Source: Lysinibacillus sp. OF-1 (GTDB taxonomy: Bacteria > Bacillota > Bacilli > Bacillales_A > Planococcaceae). From it: DNA of 64,000 bases. A model generated the notes under the pieces. That model was not told the origin of the DNA. It was given only the letters and a program-made list of their open reading frames with translations, and did no database searches. This document shows, one piece after another, positions 9,288-16,872 of the stretch (positions are counted from its first letter, which is position 1; each line of letters starts with the position of its first letter). The stretch lies in NCBI RefSeq assembly GCF_028356935.1, contig NZ_CP102798.1:744001-808000 (forward strand), given 5' to 3'. A program made the position numbers and the translations under genes.

Positions 9288-10760
9288 GTGAAATTTAAGA
9301 AGTGGATAAGTGCGACGGCTGCATCACTTTTATTAGCAACTTCATTCGTAAGTACTACACCAGTAGCGCATGCGGATGAAAAAGCGACAACATCGATAGC
9401 AGAAGAAAGCATCTTTGATTTACTCGTTGACCGTTTCTTTAATGGTTCGGGCACAAACGATTTTGATACAAATACGAAAGACCCTTCGAAATTTGCAGGA
9501 GGCGATTTTACAGGTCTGCAAGATAAGCTAAAATTTATTGGTGAGATGGGTTTTACAATTGTTTCTATTGGTCCTATTTTTTCTACAGAGAAATATGATG
9601 GATCACTACTTACAAGCTACACGACAATCGAACGTCATTTTGGAACAACAGAAGAATTCCAAAGTGTTGTAGAAGCCTATAAAGCTAAAAATATGTCCAT
9701 CATGGTGGATTTCCCGCTCAATAATGTGAGTCCAAATCATGAATGGGCAAAGGACTCATCAAAAGCTGACTGGATTGCTTCTACGAATAATGGACAAGTA
9801 CAATGGGATTTATCGAACAAAGCTGTGCAAGAGGCGCTCATTCAATCAGCCACTGAATTTGTTTCTACATATGATGTTGGTGGTATTCGTTTAACGAATA
9901 TTGCAGAGGCTGATATAGCGTTTGTCAATGCGATGATTGCAGCATTAAAAGAGACAAAAGCATCTCTTTACGTGATTGCTAATGAAGAAAGTGATGCTGA
10001 TTTTGATGCAACCTTCTCACCAGCAACAGCGGATATTTATCGTAATATTTTTAAAAACGTGGATATGGATTCGTCTAAATTAATGGAGCCTTTTACAGGA
10101 GAGAAGCCGACACAGATTATGGTGGATTCACTTGAAACCCATCGTTTTACATTCGATTCTGCGACTGAAAATATGTTTCCGCCTACACGCTTAAAAATGG
10201 CGATGGGTGCTTTATTTATGCTTCCTGGGATTCCCGTTGTACAATATGGTACAGAAATCGCCATGAATGGGGAAGCAAAACCAGATACACATCAGTTGTA
10301 TAACTTTAAAACAGACGAAGAATTGATTGATTATATTAAAAATGTTCAATCCTTACGTAATCAATCTGCAACTTTACGTAAAGGTGATTTTGAAGTAATT
10401 ACAAATGACAATGGCCTACTTGTCTTCACACGTACCTCTGACGAAGAAAAGTGGGTAATTATGGTGAATAATACAGGCAAAACGCAACGTGTGGACTTAA
10501 CACCAGCGCAACTTGGTGAAGGGAAAATGCTGAACGGAATTTTACATGAGGAAAAAGTTCGTATAAATGAAAAAGAGGTTTATCCTGTTATTTTAGACCG
10601 AGAAATGGTTGAGATTTATCAGGTTCGCAATGATGAAGGCTTAAACATGCCCTACATGGTTGCCCTTGGTTTAGTGTGGGTAATCTTTATCGGCTTTGTT
10701 GTTATCATCATTAAACGAGGAAAAGTTCGTCGTCAAGAACAAGACGTCCAACAACCATAG
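9288..10760 (+). CDS. membrane-anchored GH13 (alpha-amylase-like) protein with degenerate active site
   Basis: 490-residue exported protein. GTG 9288 is chosen because AGAGAGGGA precedes it and it opens a clear signal peptide (KFKKWISATAASLLLATSF, cleavage near AHA-DE). The body is a GH13 barrel: DLLVDRFFNG start, GGDFTGLQDKL, HFGTTEEF. A C-terminal helix (about residues 450-472) ending in KRGKVRR anchors it in the membrane. Catalytic regions depart from GH13: region I reads DFPLNN where DxxxNH is usual (about residue 140); region II GIRLTNIAEA has Thr where the nucleophile Asp should be (about 200); region IV reads DSLETHRF for the usual DNHDxxRF (about 280). It may bind glycan rather than cleave it. 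The fold assignment is firm; loss of activity is an inference. Confidence 0.85.
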   Translation: MKFKKWISATAASLLLATSFVSTTPVAHADEKATTSIAEESIFDLLVDRFFNGSGTNDFDTNTKDPSKFAGGDFTGLQDKLKFIGEMGFTIVSIGPIFSTEKYDGSLLTSYTTIERHFGTTEEFQSVVEAYKAKNMSIMVDFPLNNVSPNHEWAKDSSKADWIASTNNGQVQWDLSNKAVQEALIQSATEFVSTYDVGGIRLTNIAEADIAFVNAMIAALKETKASLYVIANEESDADFDATFSPATADIYRNIFKNVDMDSSKLMEPFTGEKPTQIMVDSLETHRFTFDSATENMFPPTRLKMAMGALFMLPGIPVVQYGTEIAMNGEAKPDTHQLYNFKTDEELIDYIKNVQSLRNQSATLRKGDFEVITNDNGLLVFTRTSDEEKWVIMVNNTGKTQRVDLTPAQLGEGKMLNGILHEEKVRINEKEVYPVILDREMVEIYQVRNDEGLNMPYMVALGLVWVIFIGFVVIIIKRGKVRRQEQDVQQP

Positions 10761-10767
10761 CACAACG

Positions 10768-10803
10768 AAAAAGCATGTTAGGAGCAATCCTAACATGCTT
10801 TTT
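10768..10803. terminator. bidirectional terminator between the amylase-like gene and yitS
   Basis: A 16-bp perfect stem (AAAAAGCATGTTAGGA and its complement) with a GCAA loop. A-tract and T-tract on the two sides let it serve both convergent genes. Confidence 0.92.
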
Positions 10804-10804
10804 A

Positions 10805-11662
10805 TTAGCCTTGATAGCTTTTGTTCGTAAAGAAGATTGCAATAGTGCCTGGTCCTACATGTGAACCGATTGCAGAGCCAATCATAGTAATTTGAACAGC
10901 TTGAGGAGAAAAACGTTCCTGAATAGAAGCCTTTACTTCATTGGCAAAGGCCACATCATCACTATGACTAATACCAACAATTTTATCCGTAAAGCTTCCG
11001 CCACGCTCCTGCATTAAATCTAACATACGATTAAGTGCTTTTTTACGACCACGTGACTTTTCAATAGGTATCAGCTTGCCATCCTCTACATTTAAAATAG
11101 GTTTAATGCTCAGAAGACCACCTAAAAAGGCACTGGCCTTGGATACACGACCACCTTTGGCAAGGTAATCTAAATCTTCTACTGTAAATAAATGCTCCAT
11201 CTGAGGTGCATATGCACTCATTTTAGAGGCCATATCCTCTAAGGATACCCCTATATTTCGAAGGCGAACTGCTTCCTCTACAACTAGACCATGTCCTAGT
11301 GAAGCGCATTTAGAGTCGATAATGACTAATTTTAATGAAGGATATTGCTCTAATACTTGATTGCGAATCATTTGAGCAGTACTATATGTGCCGGATAATT
11401 CCGATGAAAAGGCAATATAGATGCCTTCTTCTTCATTTTTAGCTAGTTCCTCAAAGTGCTTTAAAAACAGCTCAGGTGACACTTGTGATGTTTTTGGTTG
11501 AGCACCTTGGCGGATGGCATCGTAAATCTCTTTGGAATCAATCGTAATGACATCTTCATATTCTTTGTTGTTCAATTGCACTCGTAAAGGGAGTAACACG
11601 ACATCATTTTCTTCATAGTAAGACTTCGGTAGATCGCATCCACTATCCGTAAAAATCTTCAT
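10805..11662 (-). CDS. yitS: DegV family fatty-acid-binding protein
   Basis: 285-residue DegV-fold protein. Members bind a fatty acid and in Gram-positives (FakB) present it to the FakA kinase for phospholipid synthesis; others have unknown roles. Visible motifs: IFTDSGCDLP (N-terminal), IAFSSELSGTYSTA (about residue 85), DYLAKGGRVS (about 165) and GSAIGSHVGPGTIAIFF at the C-terminus. The start ATG follows TAGGGGGAC on the minus strand. Position beside yitU-yitV-yitW matches B. subtilis yitS, on which the symbol rests; a FakB role is possible but not shown. Confidence 0.88.
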   Translation of the reverse strand: MKIFTDSGCDLPKSYYEENDVVLLPLRVQLNNKEYEDVITIDSKEIYDAIRQGAQPKTSQVSPELFLKHFEELAKNEEEGIYIAFSSELSGTYSTAQMIRNQVLEQYPSLKLVIIDSKCASLGHGLVVEEAVRLRNIGVSLEDMASKMSAYAPQMEHLFTVEDLDYLAKGGRVSKASAFLGGLLSIKPILNVEDGKLIPIEKSRGRKKALNRMLDLMQERGGSFTDKIVGISHSDDVAFANEVKASIQERFSPQAVQITMIGSAIGSHVGPGTIAIFFTNKSYQG

Positions 11663-11701
11663 TCTCTTGTCCCCCTAATTTCAACTTACTCATCAAGTAT
11701 T

Positions 11702-11766
11702 TTTAACTTTATTCAGTCGGTACTCACTTAAGGTAAATGGAAGGGGTACCACTGAATAAAGTTAAA
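11702..11766. repeat. long perfect inverted repeat between yitU and yitS
   Basis: TTTAACTTTATTCAGT (11702-11717) and its exact complement (11751-11766) flank a second pairing GGTAC/GTACC, making a stem of about 21 bp with a single bulge. There is no strong T-run on the minus strand. It could be the yitU terminator, or an operator or attenuator before yitS. Confidence 0.7.
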
Positions 11767-11805
11767 CTGGTAAAAATGGAATGTTAACTTGAACTTACTA
11801 CTTAA

Positions 11806-12615
11806 CTATGATAATTTCAAGCGTTCAATGAGGATTTTTGCGATTCCATCATCATTATTTGTTGCTGTAATTTCATTGGCAATGTTTTTAAGACTTGGAA
11901 TACCGTTCCCCATCGCTACACCAAGTCCAGCATATTCGATCATTTCTAAATCATTGTCTTCATCACCAAACGCGATGATACGCTCACGTGGAATACCTAA
12001 ATCTTTTGCCACATGCGCAATACCCACAGCTTTATTTAAGCCGCGACGTACAATTTCAATAATATGAAGTGGCGCGCCCCATCGACGATGCTCAATAACT
12101 TCTGCGTGCACCGCCTGTAAATGGTCACGTATAATGACCGAATTCGCTTCATTTGCTTGAATTAATAAACTTGTGGGATTTTCCAAGAGGTGTGTGTATA
12201 AATCCCCAAGTGTGATTTTGGGATTACCCATATTAAAAATATTTAAGATACGATCGTCCTCTGTGTGTACATAAATATCATCTTTTACCTCAGCGATAAT
12301 ATTTTCATACTCGTAACTATTGATGGATCCAACAACATCATGTACAACACTTAAATCAATCGGTGTGTGCATATGTTGCCAAGATACATTTTTGGGATGA
12401 TGTACATATGCGCCATTAAAATTGACAATGGGTGTAGTGAGCCCAAGTTCATGATAATAAAGATCACTTGCACGGTATGGACGCCCCGTTGCAATCATCA
12501 CTTGATGCCCTAATTCCTTAGCCTGCAATAATGTTTTTTTCGTTTTTGCTGAGATTTGTTGTTGGTCTGTTAATAAAGTACCATCTAAGTCTAGTACGAT
12601 TAAATGCGGTTTCAT
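11806..12615 (-). CDS. yitU: Cof-type HAD phosphatase, YitU-like
   Basis: 269-residue HAD-superfamily IIB hydrolase. B. subtilis YitU (about 270 residues) dephosphorylates the riboflavin precursor 5-amino-6-(phosphoribitylamino)uracil; relatives act on sugar phosphates. Motif I LDLDGTLL is at residues 6-13, motif II in ATGRPY (about 47), and motif III/IV as GDEDNDLEM (about 217). The open frame runs upstream to 12795 across the divergent yitV promoter, but ATG 12615 has AAAGGGG about ten bases upstream and begins right before motif I, so it is the likely start. Divergent from yitV. Confidence 0.88.
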   Translation of the reverse strand: MKPHLIVLDLDGTLLTDQQQISAKTKKTLLQAKELGHQVMIATGRPYRASDLYYHELGLTTPIVNFNGAYVHHPKNVSWQHMHTPIDLSVVHDVVGSINSYEYENIIAEVKDDIYVHTEDDRILNIFNMGNPKITLGDLYTHLLENPTSLLIQANEANSVIIRDHLQAVHAEVIEHRRWGAPLHIIEIVRRGLNKAVGIAHVAKDLGIPRERIIAFGDEDNDLEMIEYAGLGVAMGNGIPSLKNIANEITATNNDDGIAKILIERLKLS

Positions 12616-12676
12616 AGCTCGTTGCCCCTTTCCTATAGTTTGAATAGTATCTCTTTGTCTTTCATTCGTCAAAATT

Positions 12677-12705
12677 TTGTCACAGTGAAAAAAGTTTGCT
12701 AACAT
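12677..12705 (+). promoter_or_regulatory. sigma-A promoter of yitV
   Basis: TTGTCA at 12677-12682, 17-bp spacer, TAACAT at 12700-12705, about 32 bases before the yitV start. Confidence 0.5.
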
Positions 12706-12736
12706 AAAGATGAGACAATAGTTGGGAGTGACAAAA

Positions 12737-13501
12737 ATGTTTGTAGAAAAAGAAGTGTGGGGAAATATTCCTTTATTACATATACATACAGACAAGATGA
12801 ATGAAGAAACCCCAGTAGTGATTTTTTTGCATGGCTTTATGAGCGCGAAAGAACATAACTTACACTATGCATACCAATTGGTGCATAAGGGGGTGCGTGT
12901 CCTATTACCGGATGCAAAATTTCATGGTGACCGTAGCGAAGGCCTTACAGAAATACAAATGAACTTGAAATTTTGGGATATTGTTTTAAATTCTATTCAT
13001 GAAGTGCAACAATTATATGATGAATTAAGGAATAAAAATTTATTGGCCAGTCATAATATTGGCATAGCAGGTACTTCAATGGGCGGCATCGTGACCTCCG
13101 GCTGTTTAAAACTTTATGATTGGATAAAAACAGCGTCAATATGTATGGGTGCACCAGGTTTTATTAAATTAGGTGAATATCAATTGCAGCAATTTGCAAA
13201 AAGCGGTATCAATTGGCCGATGTCAGAGGAAGATGTCCAAAAAGTGAATGAGCTCTTAGCTAAATATGATGTTAGTTTAACGCCAGAAAAATTCGCAGGT
13301 CGTCCGGTTTTCTTTTGGCATGGAGAATTAGATAAAACAGTACCTTTCCATGAAACGTATAAATTTTATGAGACATTACGGGAATACTATCAAGCAAGCC
13401 CTGAATATTTAAAGTTTATGGTGAACAAAAAGGCAGGACATGCAGTTCCACGTGACGGTATGCTAGCAGCAACAGACTGGCTTGCACAGCATTTGGCATA
13501 A
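12737..13501 (+). CDS. yitV: alpha/beta-hydrolase esterase, YitV-like
   Basis: 254-residue alpha/beta hydrolase, matching the 255 residues of B. subtilis YitV. The oxyanion-hole region is FLHGFMSAKE (about residue 30), the nucleophile elbow GTSMGG (about 115), the acid in FWHGELDKTVPF (about 193) and the catalytic His in AGHAVP (about 235), so the triad is complete. ATG 12737 is preceded by GGGAG at 12724-12728; an upstream TTG at 12722 overlaps that binding site and was rejected. Natural substrate unknown. Lies directly upstream of yitW as in B. subtilis. Confidence 0.88.
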   Translation: MFVEKEVWGNIPLLHIHTDKMNEETPVVIFLHGFMSAKEHNLHYAYQLVHKGVRVLLPDAKFHGDRSEGLTEIQMNLKFWDIVLNSIHEVQQLYDELRNKNLLASHNIGIAGTSMGGIVTSGCLKLYDWIKTASICMGAPGFIKLGEYQLQQFAKSGINWPMSEEDVQKVNELLAKYDVSLTPEKFAGRPVFFWHGELDKTVPFHETYKFYETLREYYQASPEYLKFMVNKKAGHAVPRDGMLAATDWLAQHLA

Positions 13502-13554
13502 CAGGATGCATCTGCTATGATAAGGTTAACACTATGATGGAAGGAGAAATACGA

Positions 13555-13863
13555 ATGGATCAAGATATGAAAGATAGCATGTTTGGTGCTTTAGAAAATG
13601 TAATTGACCCTGAGCTTGGGATTGATATCGTCAACTTAGGTTTAGTATATGATGTAGATTTAGATGATGAAGGTGTAGCAACTGTTACGATGACATTAAC
13701 ATCGATGGGATGCCCACTTGGGCCAGTTATTGTGGATCAGGTGAATACGGCATTAGGGGAACTTCCAGAAGTGAAAAGTACAAATGTTAACATTGTATGG
13801 AATCCACCTTGGTCAAAAGACAAAATGTCACGCTATGCAAAAATGGCATTAGGCGTACGCTAA
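13555..13863 (+). CDS. yitW: MIP18/DUF59 family Fe-S cluster assembly protein, YitW-like
   Basis: 102-residue single-domain MIP18 (DUF59) protein, same length as B. subtilis YitW; the family (SufT, MIP18) supports iron-sulfur cluster maturation. Signature blocks: VIDPELGIDIVNLGLVYD, then TMTLTSMGCPLGP containing the conserved Cys (about residue 61), and VWNPPWSKDKMS. The start ATG 13555 has AAGGAG at 13541-13546; an ATG at 13534 in the same frame lacks a binding site. It probably forms a unit with yitV. Confidence 0.92.
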   Translation: MDQDMKDSMFGALENVIDPELGIDIVNLGLVYDVDLDDEGVATVTMTLTSMGCPLGPVIVDQVNTALGELPEVKSTNVNIVWNPPWSKDKMSRYAKMALGVR

Positions 13864-13877
13864 AATTGCAACATTAA

Positions 13878-13908
13878 AAATCCCTGCTTATTTTATAGGC
13901 AGGGATTT
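13878..13908. terminator. yitW terminator, left copy of a duplicated hairpin
   Basis: AAATCCCTGC pairs exactly with GCAGGGATTT across an 11-nt loop. A nearly identical hairpin recurs at 15871-15902 on the other side of the repeat element, next to fnr. Confidence 0.9.
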
Positions 13909-14113
13909 CATGTTGTTGAAAAAAGATGATGTTCATAGTAGAAAAAGAACCTTTAGCAAGGCGAGGGGTTGATTTCCGTTCCGCCAGCGTCCTTTCCAAG
14001 GGGCGTCCGATGAGCCGCTTCACTCACTGCGTTCGCTCCAGAGTCTCAACTGTGACGCTATGAGCTGCACCCAAAATATTGGACTTAAAAATGTACTATA
14101 GGGGGTGCAGGTA

Positions 14114-14620
14114 GTGATTTCTGATGAACAAAAATTAGCCGCAGTTCTAGCTTACTTTGAAGAAAAAGAAAGTACGTATCAGATTGCCAATCGATTACAG
14201 AGGGATCAACAGTACATTCGATTATGGATTGAATTATATCGCTATCATGGCATCGAAGGAATTATTCGTCCTCAAGGGTTCACGAATTACGAAGATTCTT
14301 TTAAAATAAAAGTAATTCAACACCTGATAGAGACGGGCGATTCGCTCCTTCAGACTGCTGCGAAGTTTAATATTCCTTCCCGTGAAACCATTCGGAGATG
14401 GAAAAAACAATGGATGTCAACGGCTGGTGAGGTGCTCTATCAAGTAGAAAAGGAGCGCCAATCAATGCCAAAAAAACAACCACCTTCGTCTGATTTAAAT
14501 GGAAAAACAACGGATGAGTTAAAAGCGGAAATTGAGTATTTACGGATGGAAAATGCCTATTTAAAAAAGTTGAAAGCCTTAGTTCAAGAAAAGGATGCCT
14601 TCAAATCCAAGAAAAAGTAA
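14114..14620 (+). CDS. IS3-family transposase OrfA (DNA-binding subunit)
   Basis: 168 residues with two helix-turn-helix segments (STYQIANRLQRDQQYIRLWI and LQTAAKFNIPSRETIRRWKK) and a C-terminal leucine-zipper-like helix (DELKAEIEYLRMENAYLKKLK) that pairs OrfA with OrfAB. GTG 14114 has GGGGGTG seven bases upstream; GTG 14105 in the same frame is the alternative. The end carries a slippery AAA AAG (14612-14617) right before the TAA, the usual site where IS3 elements shift by -1 to make the OrfAB fusion transposase. Confidence 0.9.
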   Translation: MISDEQKLAAVLAYFEEKESTYQIANRLQRDQQYIRLWIELYRYHGIEGIIRPQGFTNYEDSFKIKVIQHLIETGDSLLQTAAKFNIPSRETIRRWKKQWMSTAGEVLYQVEKERQSMPKKQPPSSDLNGKTTDELKAEIEYLRMENAYLKKLKALVQEKDAFKSKKK

Positions 14621-15459
14621 GAGCTGTTGATGAGCTAAGGTTGGATTTTCCTCTTCAAGCTCTATTAAAAGTCGCGAAACTTAAGAAAAGTACGTATTAT
14701 TATCATCTCCAAAAATGGGTAAAACCAGATAAATATCAGGCGATCAAAGAACGAATTCAGACGCTTTTTCATTACCATAAGGGGCGTTATGGCTATCGTC
14801 GTATTTGTTTAGCCCTCCGAAATGAAGGGTTTTTCATCAACCATAAAACGGTCCAACGATTGATGCAAGAATTGGGCTTAAAAGGGACGGTACGCCCTAA
14901 AAAATACCGTTCGTATAAAGGGACAGTCGGCTATGTCGCAGAGAATATCATCCAACGTGATTTTGAAGCCACTGCACCCAATCAGAAATGGGTAACCGAT
15001 GTAACGGAGTTTAAAATAAACGGTCAAAAAATCTATATATCCGCTGTATTAGATTTATTCAATCGAGAAATCGTTGGGTATGAGGTATCAAAATCACCTA
15101 ATTTTGAGTTAGTTCAACAGTCTTTTAAGAAGGCGTTTACGTATACAAAGTTATCGAAAAAGAGTGGCTTAATCGTCCATTCTGATCAAGGATGGTTATA
15201 TCAAATACCACGTTTTAAAGCGTTATTGGCAACACATGAAATCAAGCAAAGTATGTCACGGAAAGGAAATTGTTTAGATAATGCCGTGATAGAAAGCTTT
15301 TTTGGCATTATGAAATCAGAATTTCTATACGCAACAACGTTTAAGAACTACGAAGCATTCAAAAAAGCGTTAGTAGACTATATCCACTACTACAATCATG
15401 AACGGATAAAAATAAAACTCAACGGAAAAAGTCCAGTTGAGTTTCGAAGAGTTTCTTAA
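14611..15459 (+). CDS. IS3-family transposase OrfB (DDE integrase domain)
   Basis: About 282 codons in the -1 frame relative to OrfA; likely made only as an OrfAB fusion after frameshifting at 14612-14617, because the frame reads on upstream of TTG 14641 as KVRAVDELR, the usual IS150-type junction. It contains HTH_21 (YHYHKGRYGYRRICLAL) and an rve integrase domain with the catalytic triad TDVTEF (Asp), HSDQGW (Asp) and, 35 residues later, ESFFG (Glu), the D-35-E spacing of the family. No disruption is seen, so the element may be active. Confidence 0.93.
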   Translation, partial: EKVRAVDELRLDFPLQALLKVAKLKKSTYYYHLQKWVKPDKYQAIKERIQTLFHYHKGRYGYRRICLALRNEGFFINHKTVQRLMQELGLKGTVRPKKYRSYKGTVGYVAENIIQRDFEATAPNQKWVTDVTEFKINGQKIYISAVLDLFNREIVGYEVSKSPNFELVQQSFKKAFTYTKLSKKSGLIVHSDQGWLYQIPRFKALLATHEIKQSMSRKGNCLDNAVIESFFGIMKSEFLYATTFKNYEAFKKALVDYIHYYNHERIKIKLNGKSPVEFRRVS

Positions 15460-15870
15460 AAGTTCAAATTTTTGGGGTCAGTTCACTCAATCCCCTAGGA
15501 GTGACGCTGGCTCCACTCCAATCAACCATTCTGCAAAAATGTCTTTTCCTTATCTTTCATACGAGCCGTATTTGTATGATTAGAGAAAGGATAGCCTCTT
15601 ATTGTCAATGTGGAGAAGTGATGAGTGACAACACCCTCCATAAAGAGTAATGAATACCTTCACTTTATTTGAAGATCTTTGCTAAACAGAAACATTTTTA
15701 TGGATTGGAGTGGAAGGCTACTTGACTCCCGTGGGATAGCGAGACAGGCGAGCCCCTGCACGGAGGAAGCGACTCGGCGCTCGCCCACAGGAAAGCAAGT
15801 AGCCTGCAACGGAAATCCATTTTCACCTTTCACAAAAATGCTATGGATGGTTTTGTTTTTCAACACGATA

Positions 15871-15902
15871 AAATCCCTGCTATATTTTATAGGCAGGGAT
15901 TT
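15871..15902. terminator. fnr-side copy of the duplicated terminator
   Basis: Same stem as 13878-13908 (AAATCCCTGC/GCAGGGATTT) with one extra A in the loop. Read on the minus strand it terminates fnr. Confidence 0.88.
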
Positions 15903-15916
15903 CGTTTGTAACGAAA

Positions 15917-16603
15917 TTAATCGATACGGCATATTTGTAATGGACAATTTTCACAAGCAATTTCATTTTTTAAAAATTGTAAATCATGAATTGTAATAAA
16001 GCCTTTATCAAAGGTGATAATGTCGTGTTTTTTTAAATCATTCAACATACGATTAATCATTTCACGACTTGTTGCACACAAATTCGCAATTTCTGTATTT
16101 GTTAGCTGGAAATCAATAAAAATTGAGCCATTTTCTAAAGGTTTACCATACGTATTGGAAAGCCGAATGAGCGTTGAAAATAAAGCACCTTTTTTACCAT
16201 TTAACACTAAATCACGCAAACGACTTTGATGCTTTAAGTTTTCTGTTTGCAACCACTTTATATATTCCACCATAACAGTAGGCTGATCTTCTAGTAAATG
16301 CTCCAATGATTTACGACTTAACACATACATCGTAGAAGGCTCTAATACCTTTGCAGTCATGGAATTATAGACTAGGTTACAAAATAATGACCCCTCTCCA
16401 ATTATACTGTCAGGACCACAAATACGAATAGTTAATTCCTTGCCAGTTTCGGTTTCTTGGCTTATCGAAATCACACCAGATTGGATGTAATAAATTTCTT
16501 TTGCCCGTTCACCCTCTAGAAAAATTTTATTTCCTTTATTCACTTTGATAAAAACACCATGCTTTTGAAATAGATCCTTCATTTTTTCAAACATATTATC
16601 CAT
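15917..16603 (-). CDS. fnr: Fnr-type anaerobic transcription regulator (Crp/Fnr family)
   Basis: 228-residue Crp/Fnr regulator: cyclic-nucleotide-like sensor domain (KGNKIFLEGERAKEIYYIQSG) and winged HTH with recognition helix TSREMINRMLNDLKK (about residue 185). The C-terminal tail ACENCPLQIC has the CxxCx4C arrangement that binds the [4Fe-4S] cluster in Bacillus Fnr, distinguishing it from Crp-like relatives and from E. coli FNR with its N-terminal cysteines. It likely activates anaerobic genes when oxygen is absent. The open frame begins at 16651, but ATG 16603 has TTGGAG at a workable distance. Convergent with yitW across the repeat element. Confidence 0.88.
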   Translation of the reverse strand: MDNMFEKMKDLFQKHGVFIKVNKGNKIFLEGERAKEIYYIQSGVISISQETETGKELTIRICGPDSIIGEGSLFCNLVYNSMTAKVLEPSTMYVLSRKSLEHLLEDQPTVMVEYIKWLQTENLKHQSRLRDLVLNGKKGALFSTLIRLSNTYGKPLENGSIFIDFQLTNTEIANLCATSREMINRMLNDLKKHDIITFDKGFITIHDLQFLKNEIACENCPLQICRID

Positions 16604-16755
16604 TAAAACCATATCTCCAACACATCGCTTTCTTTTTGTAATAAACGGCAATTATTACAAAAGGATAGTGGATTTTTCGATACTAAAACATAGAAACATA
16701 TCATTATTATAACGTAAATTTCCATAATCCGTGAAAAAATTTTAGTGCGATTTCT

Positions 16756-16807
16756 TTGCGAAGCAATGTCGATTGATGTAAAATAAAGTTAGTCAAAAAA
16801 GGTCAAA
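16756..16807 (+). promoter_or_regulatory. clpB promoter with CtsR operator
   Basis: TTGCGA (16756-16761), 17-bp spacer, TAAAAT (16779-16784). Just downstream lies AGTCAAA-AAA-GGTCAAA (16791-16807), an exact match to the CtsR heptad repeat [A/G]GTCAAA-NNN-[A/G]GTCAAA. Position after the -10 fits repression, relieved by heat. Confidence 0.88.
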
Positions 16808-16872
16808 CTTTTTAAAAGAACAAGAATGGGTATAACAATGATAAGAAACATGATGGTAAAGGAGTGCTAGCT

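Larger units (their letters stand above)
14061..15485 (+). mobile_element. IS3-family (IS150-like) insertion sequence
   Basis: 1,425 bp with 26-bp imperfect terminal inverted repeats: left TGAGCTGCACCCAAAATATT, right end (complement) TGAACTGACCCCAAAAATTT. Flanking triplets are CTA (14058-14060) and CTC (15486-15488). Uninterrupted copies of the host repeat read ...GACGCTAAATCCCC..., so this fits a 3-bp target duplication with one changed base. It carries overlapping orfA and orfB. Confidence 0.93.
13910..15866 (+). repeat. long non-coding repeat element, copy A, interrupted by IS3-family element
   Basis: Begins ATGTTGTTGAAAAAA and ends TTTTTCAACAC, giving a 10-bp terminal inverted repeat TGTTGAAAAA. 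Without the insertion sequence it is about 529 bp. It carries two inner palindromic modules, GGTTGATTTCCG...AATCAACC (split by the IS) and GGATTGGAGTGG...CGGAAATCC (15709 to about 15828). No plausible gene lies in it apart from the IS. It sits between convergent yitW and fnr, flanked by duplicated terminators. Three other copies are in this window. Confidence 0.88.

Noticed and set aside
11806-12795. Extended start of the HAD phosphatase at 12795
   Set aside because: The extra 60 residues would overlap the divergent yitV promoter and start codon, whereas ATG 12615 has a binding site and gives the family length.
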